Shown: positions 1 to 12,522 of the stretch, one piece after another
How positions within the stretch are numbered: the stretch's first letter is position 1
Layout: every line of letters begins with the position of its first letter
Origin: Cyclobacteriaceae bacterium
GTDB taxonomy: Bacteria > Bacteroidota > Bacteroidia > Cytophagales > Cyclobacteriaceae
Direction of reading: 5' to 3'
Assembly: GCA_020832305.1 (NCBI GenBank)
Contig: JAFIEV010000017.1
Coordinates: forward strand, 186,001-250,000
Length of the DNA: 64,000 nucleotides
The notes under the pieces: model-generated
Told to the model about the DNA's origin: nothing
The model's database searches: none
Seen by the model: only the letters and a program-made list of their open reading frames with translations
Translations under genes and position numbers: made by a program

Positions 1-1
1 T

Positions 2-673
2 TCAGGACCGTATAAAAATAGCCATGAATGGCTTGAACATATCAAATCGGCAGACCATAGTTTTAAAGAGACCTTGAATTGGGTCAGTTGTTTTGCCCTG
101 GCTGTAAATGAAGAAAATGCTGCTTTTGGACGTGTGGTAACGGCGCCAACCAACGGCGCTGCCGGAGTAATACCGGCAGTAATGCTTTATTATTATTGTT
201 TTTGCGACAACAGCGGAATGGCTGACTTGTACGACTTTCTTTTGGTTGCCGGAGAGCTCGGTAGCATTTTTAAAAAGGGCAGTACCATTTCTGCAGCAAT
301 GGGTGGCTGCCAGGCTGAAATCGGAGTTTCATCTGCCATGGCAGCCGGAGCGCTTACACAGCTCCTGGGTGGAAATTTTGAAAAGGTATTAATGGCGGCT
401 GAAATTGCTATGGAACACCACCTGGGATTAACCTGTGATCCGGTAGGCGGGTTGGTGCAGATACCCTGTATCGAACGCAACGCTATGGGTGCCATGAAAG
501 CCATAACTGCTGCATATATTGCACTTGCCAGTGATCCTCATTATGCCAAAGTAAGCCTCGATGATGTAATAAGAACCATGTGGAATACCGCAAGGGATAT
601 GAGTGATAAGTACAAAGAAACCTCCGAAGGTGGCTTGGCCGCCAATATTGCAGTTAATCTCACTGAATGTTAA
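2..673 (+). CDS. sdaA: L-serine ammonia-lyase (serine dehydratase), C-terminal part, truncated by window edge
   Basis: This is an iron-sulfur L-serine dehydratase, which deaminates L-serine to pyruvate and ammonia. The reading frame is open from base 2, so the gene begins outside the window. The visible ~223 residues are the catalytic alpha domain: APTNGAAG near the start, a glycine/alanine-rich GGCQAEIG segment, and CDPVGG and IPCIERNA, whose cysteines are the expected ligands of the [4Fe-4S] cluster. It ends 30 bases from the converging metX gene, with no clear terminator between them. In Bacteroidota the enzyme is usually a single beta-alpha chain, so the missing N-terminal domain should lie just upstream. 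The family call is firm; the full length is unknown. Confidence 0.93.
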   Translation, partial: SGPYKNSHEWLEHIKSADHSFKETLNWVSCFALAVNEENAAFGRVVTAPTNGAAGVIPAVMLYYYCFCDNSGMADLYDFLLVAGELGSIFKKGSTISAAMGGCQAEIGVSSAMAAGALTQLLGGNFEKVLMAAEIAMEHHLGLTCDPVGGLVQIPCIERNAMGAMKAITAAYIALASDPHYAKVSLDDVIRTMWNTARDMSDKYKETSEGGLAANIAVNLTEC

Positions 674-703
674 AAAATTAAAAGCGCAAATCGTTAAAAA
701 AAA

Positions 704-1753
704 TCAAGCTTGTTTAATTTGTTTTATATGGCAGGCATCATCATAAAAGCGATTCAGAATGGCCGTAAGTTTCTCATACTCCAGTAAAAACCCATCGTGG
801 CCATAATCAGAGTCAATTACTTCAAAACGTGCATTTCGCACATGATTGGCCATAAATTCCTGTTCCTCTTTTGGAAATAGTATGTCGGTGGTAATACCGA
901 CAAAGCAGCTTTTAGATGTAATTCTTTGCAAAGCCTTTTCAATGCCACCACGTTTTCGGCCCACATTCTGAGAATCCATCGCCTTAGACAATAACCAATA
1001 ACTAAACGCATTAAACCTTTTAGCGAGCTTTTCCCCCTGATAATTCTGATAAGAGCTGGCCCTGAATTGATCATAGGCATCATCATTGATATGTGCCTGA
1101 CTTTTGTCATATTGAATTTTATTCCGATAGCTGAGTAATCCAACTGCCCTTGCAGCTTTCATACCTTCAATACCTGCCTGATCATGGCTTTCTTTCCAGC
1201 TGGCATCAGCGGCAATAGCCATTCTCTGTGTTTCATTAAATGCTATGGCCCACGGTGAATGCTGGGCATTTGCGCCTATGGATATCAAATGCTCAAAAAC
1301 CTGAGGTTCTGAAATGGCCCATTCCACAGCTTGTTGCCCGCCCAATGAACAGCCAATAATCGTATGAATACGATCAAAACCCAGATGCCTTCGCAAGGTA
1401 TCGAAAGAGGCTACAATATCTCTGTTGGTGAGCATGGGAAAATCATGATAGAAGGGTTTTCCCGTAACCGGATTTACCGATAGCGGGCCGGTTGAACCAT
1501 AACAACTACCTGGCATATTGGCACAAATAACAAAATACCTGTGAGGGTCGTACATTTTTCCCGACCCAAATAAACCCGACCACCATTCTGTAAAATCAGA
1601 ACTTCCTGAGAAGGCATGACAAACCCAGATTACATTACTTTTGTCATCTGCAAGTTTACCATAGGTTGTATAATGAAGCTGGAAACCGGGGAGTTGAGCC
1701 CCCGATTCCAGCTTAAAATTGTTTTTATAATTAAATACCTTATGCGATAGCAT
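704..1753 (-). CDS. metX: Homoserine O-acetyltransferase
   Basis: This alpha/beta-hydrolase-fold acyltransferase makes O-acetyl-L-homoserine from homoserine and acetyl-CoA, the substrate of the neighbouring MetY. It has 349 residues. The nucleophile elbow GCSLGG places the catalytic Ser at 136; Asp290 (in TTDILFP) and His319 (in YGHDGF) complete the expected triad. The N-terminal motifs VCHAFSGSSD and NMPGSCYGSTGP are typical of the MetX family. The gene follows metY on the same strand after an 18-base gap, so the two are almost certainly co-transcribed and share the riboswitch leader upstream of metY. Whether the acyl donor is acetyl-CoA or succinyl-CoA cannot be settled by eye; acetyl is favoured by the MetY partner. 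Confidence 0.93.
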   Translation of the reverse strand: MLSHKVFNYKNNFKLESGAQLPGFQLHYTTYGKLADDKSNVIWVCHAFSGSSDFTEWWSGLFGSGKMYDPHRYFVICANMPGSCYGSTGPLSVNPVTGKPFYHDFPMLTNRDIVASFDTLRRHLGFDRIHTIIGCSLGGQQAVEWAISEPQVFEHLISIGANAQHSPWAIAFNETQRMAIAADASWKESHDQAGIEGMKAARAVGLLSYRNKIQYDKSQAHINDDAYDQFRASSYQNYQGEKLAKRFNAFSYWLLSKAMDSQNVGRKRGGIEKALQRITSKSCFVGITTDILFPKEEQEFMANHVRNARFEVIDSDYGHDGFLLEYEKLTAILNRFYDDACHIKQIKQA

Positions 1754-1771
1754 ATATACCTGTTTTATTCA

Positions 1772-3145
<1,374 letters not shown>

Positions 3146-3180
3146 CTAAAGCACCTTATTGAGACAGATAAGGAATTTAG
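3146..3180 (-). promoter_or_regulatory. Candidate attenuator hairpin between leader ORF and metY
   Basis: On the minus strand CTAAA-tt-CCTTAT pairs with ATAAGG-tgc-TTTAG around an 8-base loop. The 5' arm starts inside the last Cys codon and stop codon of the leader ORF, so a ribosome held on the Cys run would cover it. No good U-tract follows (TATTATTGCC), so this may not be an intrinsic terminator. It could instead be a translation-coupled or Rho-linked switch, or chance. Confidence 0.4.
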
Positions 3181-3278
3181 CAACAACAGCAACAACACAT
3201 CATATCAGATTCACTGCATGATAGTTTTTGAGGGTAGGATGGGAATGAAATCTTCGTGATGTCTCTTGTCGTGCTCAT
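3177..3278 (-). CDS. Cys-run leader peptide (33 aa) upstream of metY
   Basis: This short ORF lies between the SAM-I riboswitch and metY. It reads ATG AGC ACG ACA AGA and so on for 33 codons to TAA. The peptide starts MSTTRDITKISF and ends DMMCCCCCC: two Met codons at 26-27 and then six consecutive Cys codons (TGT TGT TGC TGT TGT TGC) just before the stop, plus one further Cys at 21. Such a run is very unlikely by chance and fits a leader peptide whose translation senses Cys and Met charging ahead of a sulfur-assimilation operon. The start codon lies 9 bases past the 3' strand of riboswitch helix P1, so aptamer state and leader translation may be linked. Polycysteine short ORFs acting as cysteine attenuators are known in mycobacteria; I do not know of one described in Bacteroidota. 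A metal-binding microprotein is the alternative. Confidence 0.72.
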   Translation of the reverse strand: MSTTRDITKISFPSYPQKLSCSESDMMCCCCCC

Positions 3279-3287
3279 TGCTTTATA

Positions 3288-3400
3288 AATTAATTTATAT
3301 TTTTCCGGAAATAACCAGAATCAGGAATTAGCACCTTGGCTTTACCAGGTTGCTAGAGTTTCAAAGAGCCTGTCTCTCCACTCTTCTGTATAAATCAATT
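3288..3400 (-). promoter_or_regulatory. SAM-I riboswitch aptamer (S-box)
   Basis: On the minus strand the core follows the S-box pattern: AGAGTGGAGAGACAGGCTC, then TGAAACTCTAGCAACCTGG, then CCAAGGTGCTAATTCCTG, and a P4 arm (TTCTGG...). Helix P1 is a 12-bp pairing of AATTGATTTATA (3389-3400) with TATAAATTAATT (3288-3299), with one G-U pair. It sits about 15 bases downstream of the predicted metY transcription start. S-box RNAs bind S-adenosylmethionine and normally switch off methionine genes. No classical terminator hairpin competing with P1 is obvious; the Cys-run leader ORF starts directly after P1. Confidence 0.93.
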
Positions 3401-3421
3401 ATATCTAATTGACTTGGACGG

Positions 3422-3453
3422 CAAAAGTAGATCAAGGCAAAGATATTTCCAAA
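3422..3453 (-). promoter_or_regulatory. Promoter of the metY-metX operon
   Basis: On the minus strand TTTG (3450-3453) is followed after 20 bases by TACTTTTG (3422-3429), matching the Bacteroidota vegetative pattern TTTG-N19-21-TAnnTTTG. Transcription would start near 3415, just before the SAM-I aptamer. Confidence 0.8.
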
Positions 3454-3492
3454 TTATCTATGCCTTTTATGAGAATTAATCAATGTCAAAAG

Positions 3493-3563
3493 ATCGAAGA
3501 ACGCGATTTTAACCATTTTTGAAAAGACCTAACGTCACTAATGAATCAAAATCGCGTTTCGAT
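3493..3563. repeat. Long-loop inverted repeat downstream of the beta-galactosidase gene
   Basis: ACGCGATTTT (3501-3510) pairs with AAAATCGCGT (3548-3557), and ATCGAA (3493-3498) extends the stem to TTCGAT (3558-3563) across a two-base bulge. This gives about 16 pairs around a 37-base loop. It lies between the beta-galactosidase stop and the metY promoter, so it may stabilise or end the beta-galactosidase mRNA. There is no strong T-tract. Confidence 0.5.
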
Positions 3564-3574
3564 ACTCATATCTT

Positions 3575-7373
<3,799 letters not shown>

Positions 7374-7379
<6 letters not shown>

Positions 7380-9650
7380 CCTGCAACCGATAATCAAAAC
7401 ATCATCCGTCTGAACCAGGTCTTCTTTCCACACCAGATAAGTTTCGACTAAGATCTCTTCCTGGACTTTTAGGGGTTTTTGAGCAATATCCGTCAGGAGA
7501 TCTTTAAATCGGGATTTCATAAATTTTTTATTGAGCGGCCCACCAAACTGATCCTGATAGCCGTCGCTGGTTAAATATATTACATCACCTTTTTTAGCTT
7601 TAATTACCTGGGTTTTGACCGTTCCGGTTTTATAATGATGATTTCCAGGAGCATATTTTTCGGGTTCATACTGAAAAAATTTATTATCCCTCATCAGATA
7701 AAGTGGTATCTGGCAACCTGCATAACCAATGTTATGCTCCTTTTTATCAATAATGCAAATGGCCAAGTCTATTCCTTCTGTCTTAAAATTATCAGATTTA
7801 TATTGATGGAGGTTTTTTACAATTTGATTATGCAGCTCATCCATTATGAGAGAAGGTTGCATGATTTTTTGATCAATAACTATTTTATTGAGAATATTAT
7901 GTGCCAAAATGGTCATAAATGCCCCGGGAACGCCGTGTCCTGCACAATCGCCTACAGCCAGTATAGCCAGATTATCAAGATCCATTAACCAGTAAAAATC
8001 ACCTCCGATTACATCTTTGGGCATATATAAGACAAAAGATTCGTCAAAAATACCTTCCAGATTTTCACGTGCCGGTAACATCGACATTTGTAACCTCCTG
8101 GCATAGGTAAGGCTTTCATTTATTTGATAATTTTTCTCCGAGAGTTGTTCACTATAGGTTAATAGCTCATCTTTTTGCTTTTCTATTTCACATTTCTGCC
8201 TTTCGATAGCAAAATTTTTATATTCAAGCTCCTGATTTGCTTTATTTTTTTCCTGATTTCTCATAAACAATACAAAAGCAATTGTTGAGAACAACAGACC
8301 AAACAGCAGTAGGCCACCAATAATAATGTTTCTTTGCCTTGCCTGAAGCTTCCGGATATCGGCATCCCTGAGCAATATTTCTATTTCTTTATCTTTTTTT
8401 TCCAGATCAAAGATAGCCTCCGTTTCAGAAATCCTTAATTGGGTTTCACTTCTATACAGGTTTTCTGCATGTGTAAGATAATTTTTAAAATGTGAAATGG
8501 CCAGGCGATAATTTCCGGTTTTTTCGTAGTATTCTGCCAGTCCTTTATAGCTCGATTTAAGAATTGGGTCTGTATTTATGATAATGCCGGTTTCCAGACC
8601 TTTGTTAAGGTATTCCAGCGCATGGGTAAAATTCCCAAGATCGGTATAGATTTTTCCGATTTCTGTAAATACGGTTGCCTGCATTTCAAGATCCAGTGAT
8701 CTTTTTGAATACTCAACACTTTTATACAAATACTTTAGTGCTTCCTCTTTATCGCCTTTTTGGCTGTAGGTATTGCCGATGCTGTAGTAGGAATAGCCAA
8801 GCGCCATAGTATCATATTCCAATTGATCTATTTCCAGGGCCTGCCGGAAATAATGTAAAGCCATATCATAATCCTTGGTTTCAAGATATAAATCACCAAG
8901 ATTACTTATGGTAGTAGCTTCTGCATAACGGTCCTGAAGGGTGCGTGCAATGTTTAAGGCGTCGAGAAAGTATGATTTACTCTTATCATATTGGGCCAGT
9001 TGAAGGTTGATGATGCCAAGTGTATTATATATATTGGATTTACCCTTTTGACTTTGGTGATCATCCAATATGCCCAGGCTTTTCAGACAGTGCATTACCG
9101 CCAACTCTTTTTTGCCGATAAAACTGTAAATATCACAAAGGAGGGAGTGAGACTGAGCAGCTAGTTCGCCAAGCTTAAAGGATTCAGACATTTCAAGTGC
9201 CAACATGCTAAACTTTAGTGCTTCCCTGTAATTTGCACTGTTAAAGTACAAAGCACCTATTTTATAATTGAGATTGGCGACCTTTGAGCTATCACCCACC
9301 GACCTGTATATATCTGCTGCATTTATATAATGTGTTACGGCACTGTCGGTAATGAGTGCGTTTTGAAAATACCTGGCTATTTGTTGATGAGCGATAGCTT
9401 CTGATTGCCTGTTGAGTGTTTTTTGAGCGAGTATCAAAGCTTCAGAGGCGAAAAAATAAGACGAATCGCTATTTATTTCATTGTAACGACCGGCTAGTTT
9501 GAGGTAATTTTCAATTATTGCCTCAGTATCTTGCTTACTTTGAAGTTTAGACTCCTCTGAATGTGCAGAAAAAAGAATGAGAAAAAAAGAAAGGAAAACA
9601 ATAAAAAATTGCCAGGAGGACTGTCTTGATAAATTAGATAAAATCTTCAT
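7374..9650 (-). CDS. TPR-repeat membrane protein with SpoIIE-type PP2C phosphatase domain
   Basis: This 758-residue signalling protein has an N-terminal signal segment (QFFIVFLSFFLILFSAHS), then tetratricopeptide repeats over about 80-400 (for example AQYDKSKSYFLDALNIART, then DYDMALHYFRQALEI). A transmembrane helix follows near 440-462 (IIIGGLLLFGLLFSTIAFVL), then a coiled coil to about 510 and a SpoIIE/PP2C Ser/Thr phosphatase domain. The phosphatase metal motifs are visible as GGDFYW, AVGDCAGHGVPGAFM and, near the end, LTSDGYQDQFGG. This layout (periplasmic TPR sensor, cytoplasmic phosphatase) is common in Bacteroidota and suggests a partner-switching or stress output. No anti-sigma kinase or STAS gene is adjacent, so the target is unknown. 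Confidence 0.88.
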
Positions 9651-9669
9651 GAAAAGCTTATTAAACCAG

Positions 9670-9686
9670 CCATTTAACGTAAATGG
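9670..9686. repeat. Short perfect inverted repeat between phosphatase and phosphorylase genes
   Basis: CCATTTA-ACG-TAAATGG is a 7-bp stem with a 3-base loop, 20 bases upstream of the phosphatase start and just past the nucleoside phosphorylase stop. It could be a regulator site or an mRNA hairpin. No T-tract follows. Confidence 0.35.
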
Positions 9687-9731
9687 TTGTATTTCTTGAC
9701 AGTAGTTGTATATAGAATCTATGACTCAGGC

Positions 9732-10589
9732 TCATATTCTTTCCAGGACTTTAAGTATGATTTCATCAATTGTTTTATTATAGTTCATGTCTACAGTTTG
9801 GTTGGCACGGTTGGCAATGATGGCATTAAGGCTTAATGCCTCATGACCGAGCATGCGCGAAAAAGCATAAATGGCCGAGGTTTCCATTTCAAAGTTTGTA
9901 AGCCAAAAATCGTTGGCCCTGTAGTACATTATATTATGTAATAATTTTTCAAGGGCGGGTTTAAGGCGGGTGGTTCGTCCTTGCGGGGCGTAAAAACCCG
10001 GACAGGTAATCGTATTGCCTTCAATAAAATCAAAGGCTATTTTTTCAAACAGCGAATCTGATCCTCTTACACAGTAAGGGGTGAAAGGAAGTTCCAGGTT
10101 TTTTTCAATATCTTTTGCGGTAGAAAGTTCAAATTCAGAATGCTGTAATTTATAAAACATCATTAGATTGTCAAAGCCAATGCCATAACGTGCAGCGACA
10201 GTAGAGCCTGCAAGCAGTCCAGGTTGTATACCTCCCGAAGTACCAATTCTTATGAAACGGAGACTGCTAAGAGATTCTTTAACTTTACGGGTTTCAAGAT
10301 CGATATTAAACAAGGCATCTAATTCGGTTATAGCAATTTCAATATTGTCGGGACCCATACCGGTACTTATTACTGTGACAGGTTTGCCATTATAGGTCCC
10401 GGTATGTGTGTAGAATTCTCTTTTGTTTAATTCAAAATGAATTTTTTCGAAATGCTTACTGATTCTATGTACTCGTCCGGGGTCACCTACCAATATGATA
10501 TTTTCTGCAACCTGGCCAGGTTTAAGGTTGAGATGATAGACACTACCGTCCTCATTAAGAATGAGATCTGTTTGGCTGATGTTTGTCAT
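9732..10589 (-). CDS. Nucleoside phosphorylase (uridine phosphorylase-like, PNP/UDP family)
   Basis: This 285-residue cytoplasmic salvage enzyme cleaves nucleosides with phosphate to base plus ribose-1-phosphate. Family motifs are LVGDPGRV near residue 34 (phosphate binding), STGMGPDNIEIA, RIGTSGGIQP and NFEMETSAIYA (the ribose-binding Met-Glu). These fit the PNP_UDP_1 family and resemble uridine phosphorylase more than hexameric DeoD, but substrate choice cannot be fixed by eye. Its start lies one base from the end of trhO on the same strand, so the two are likely co-transcribed. Confidence 0.85.
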   Translation of the reverse strand: MTNISQTDLILNEDGSVYHLNLKPGQVAENIILVGDPGRVHRISKHFEKIHFELNKREFYTHTGTYNGKPVTVISTGMGPDNIEIAITELDALFNIDLETRKVKESLSSLRFIRIGTSGGIQPGLLAGSTVAARYGIGFDNLMMFYKLQHSEFELSTAKDIEKNLELPFTPYCVRGSDSLFEKIAFDFIEGNTITCPGFYAPQGRTTRLKPALEKLLHNIMYYRANDFWLTNFEMETSAIYAFSRMLGHEALSLNAIIANRANQTVDMNYNKTIDEIILKVLERI

Positions 10590-10590
10590 T

Positions 10591-11550
10591 TCATGAGAGA
10601 CTTAAAGTAAGATTTCGGTAGAGCCCTCTGTAGGGATTGTAACCATTCATTTTTTTGGCATAATAACCCGTGCCATTGTAAGGCCGCTTTTTGGGGTGAG
10701 CCTTACATTCATCAGAGCAGGCGCCTTCCATTTTTTCAGCACACTTCTCGCAAATAGGAACATGAAGGTTGCATTCAGGATTGGCGCAGTTTACCATTCT
10801 GTCGCATGTATCATTACAAATGTGGCAATGAGAAATGACTTTTGGATTTACCTTATTCACATCCACAGCCACCCGGTTGTCAAAGACATAACATTTGCCT
10901 TCAAAATCTTCTCCTCCAGCTTCTATACCATATTTTATTATACCTCCGTGCAATTGATAAACATTGGAAAAGCCTTTTTCCAGCAAGTATGCACTGGCTT
11001 TTTCACATTTAATACCTCCTGTACAATAGGTAACAATTTTTTTATCCTTCAGGGATTCAATTTCTTCAATTTTCTCAGGAAAATCCCTGAAATTTTCGAT
11101 GTCAAAAGTTATAGCATTTTTAAATTTACCAAGTTTATGTTCGTAATTTGACCGAACATCCACAACTATTACATCATCTGACTTTAACATTTCCCTGAAT
11201 TGACCGGGCTCAACATATTGACCCGTTTTTTGTGTTGGATCAATATGATACAAGCCCGAGTGAACAATTTCAGACTTTACGCGTACGTGAAGTTTTTCAA
11301 AAGCAAGTGAATCACTTTCTTCAATTTTGAATTCAAGGTTTTTAAACCGCACATCATCTTTCACATGTTGCATGTACCTTTCACAATCCTCCCGCAGGCC
11401 ACTCAATGTCCCATTCAATCCTTCACGGGCAATTATAATACGGCCTTTTAACTTGTTTTCAATGCAAAACAGATGATGTTTTAACCTGAAATCTTCAGGG
11501 TCTTCTATATGTGTATAGCAATAATACAACAAAATGAGATAGTCCTTCAT
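10591..11550 (-). CDS. trhO: tRNA uridine(34) hydroxylase, rhodanese family
   Basis: TrhO (formerly YceA) makes 5-hydroxyuridine at wobble position 34 of certain tRNAs. The 319-residue chain has the N-terminal acylphosphatase-like domain (AREGLNGTLSG near 41-51), then a rhodanese domain (VVDVRSNYEHKLGKF near 130) with catalytic Cys176 in YCTGGIKCEKA. A Cys-rich tail (CHICNDTC, CANPEC, CEKCAEK, CSDEC) is probably zinc-binding. The gene starts at ATG 11550 and ends one base before the nucleoside phosphorylase gene. The length matches the family. Confidence 0.9.
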   Translation of the reverse strand: MKDYLILLYYCYTHIEDPEDFRLKHHLFCIENKLKGRIIIAREGLNGTLSGLREDCERYMQHVKDDVRFKNLEFKIEESDSLAFEKLHVRVKSEIVHSGLYHIDPTQKTGQYVEPGQFREMLKSDDVIVVDVRSNYEHKLGKFKNAITFDIENFRDFPEKIEEIESLKDKKIVTYCTGGIKCEKASAYLLEKGFSNVYQLHGGIIKYGIEAGGEDFEGKCYVFDNRVAVDVNKVNPKVISHCHICNDTCDRMVNCANPECNLHVPICEKCAEKMEGACSDECKAHPKKRPYNGTGYYAKKMNGYNPYRGLYRNLTLSLS

Positions 11551-11583
11551 ATTCCTGAATTTTTTTGAAATGGATTCAATTCA

Positions 11584-11591
11584 CAAAATTA
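11584..11591 (-). promoter_or_regulatory. Possible -7 box upstream of trhO
   Basis: On the minus strand TAATTTTG matches TAnnTTTG, 34 bases upstream of the trhO start. No clear TTTG lies 18-21 bases further upstream, so the call is weak. Confidence 0.3.
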
Positions 11592-11639
11592 GCAAAACCA
11601 TATGAAGTCTGATAATATGTTGCAGGCTTATTCTTGCTG

Positions 11640-12281
11640 TTATGTTTGTTTAAGTTCTTTTGCCGGATTACCAAAAACAGTTTCTTTTGCTTGCACATCC
11701 TGAATAACGACAGAACCGGCTCCAATTCTTGCATTTTTGCCCACTTTAATGCCGCTAACTATTACTGAACCGGCTCCAATAAAAGCACCCTCTTCAATAA
11801 CAACGCCGGTATTGATAATACTTCCGGCTCCGATTTGTGTATAATCTCCTATGTGAGTACCATGACCAACAATAACACCGGCATGTAATATACAATGATT
11901 TCCAATATGTGCCATTGCACCTATAATACTGCCGGCATCAATGAATGTGCCATGGTGAAGGATAGCCGTTTTTGCAATAGAAACATTGTGGTGGATGGCA
12001 TTTATGGGGACGGCTTTGTGGTTTTCGGCCAGTAGTTTTACAAAGCTTTTTTTCAGCCTGTTATCGTCGTATGATAAAAATGCATCGCATTTTTTATCAA
12101 GTATACTGAGAAGCTTTTCGTCATCGGGTGATCCTAATATGGTTACTTCATCAATTTCAGTTCCTTTTAAACTTACATTTTCATCCAAGAAGCCATAAAC
12201 CACAACTCTATTAGATAAAAAAATTTCAAGGGCTGCCTTTCCCAGCAATGATGCACCAAAGATTAACACTGGTTTACTCAT
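11640..12281 (-). CDS. NeuD/PglD-type sugar O-acyltransferase
   Basis: This 213-residue protein has a Rossmann-like N-terminal part (VLIFGASLLGKAALEIF) and a C-terminal left-handed beta helix made of hexapeptide repeats from about residue 95 onward (IGAMAHIGNHCILHAGVIVG, then GAFIGAGSVIVSGIKVG). A His near 118-135 is the usual catalytic base in NeuD/PglD. Relatives acetylate UDP-linked amino sugars or sialic acids for surface glycans. No glycan operon surrounds it here, so the substrate is unknown. It stands alone between trhO and the pyrophosphatase gene. Confidence 0.8.
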   Translation of the reverse strand: MSKPVLIFGASLLGKAALEIFLSNRVVVYGFLDENVSLKGTEIDEVTILGSPDDEKLLSILDKKCDAFLSYDDNRLKKSFVKLLAENHKAVPINAIHHNVSIAKTAILHHGTFIDAGSIIGAMAHIGNHCILHAGVIVGHGTHIGDYTQIGAGSIINTGVVIEEGAFIGAGSVIVSGIKVGKNARIGAGSVVIQDVQAKETVFGNPAKELKQT

Positions 12282-12463
12282 GTTTTGTTCAGTTTATTTT
12301 ACAAGTATTCGAAAAACGAGACCTCCGGGTTGTGCTATTTGTTTATCCAGCAAAGGTTTTTGTTAAAGAGATTGATAATCAGGCCCGTTTGTTCTGCCTT
12401 TAAATTTTCTAAATTGGCTATTGCCCAAATCTGAATGAGAATGATCCGGGAATTGTTACAAAT

Positions 12464-12495
12464 AAAAAAAGGTGGGGGTATCTCCACCCCGCACC
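12464..12495 (-). terminator. Intrinsic terminator after the pyrophosphatase gene
   Basis: On the minus strand GGTG-c-GGGGT pairs with ACCCC-CACC around GGAGAT and is followed by TTTTTTT. It lies 28 bases past the hppA stop codon: a GC-rich stem with a clean T-tract. Confidence 0.85.
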
Positions 12496-12522
12496 CCATT
12501 AATTCTTGTTCTTTCAAAGCAA

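Noticed and set aside
12335-12517. 60-codon minus-strand ORF between the acyltransferase and pyrophosphatase genes
   Set aside because: It spans the hppA terminator hairpin and has no recognisable protein pattern.
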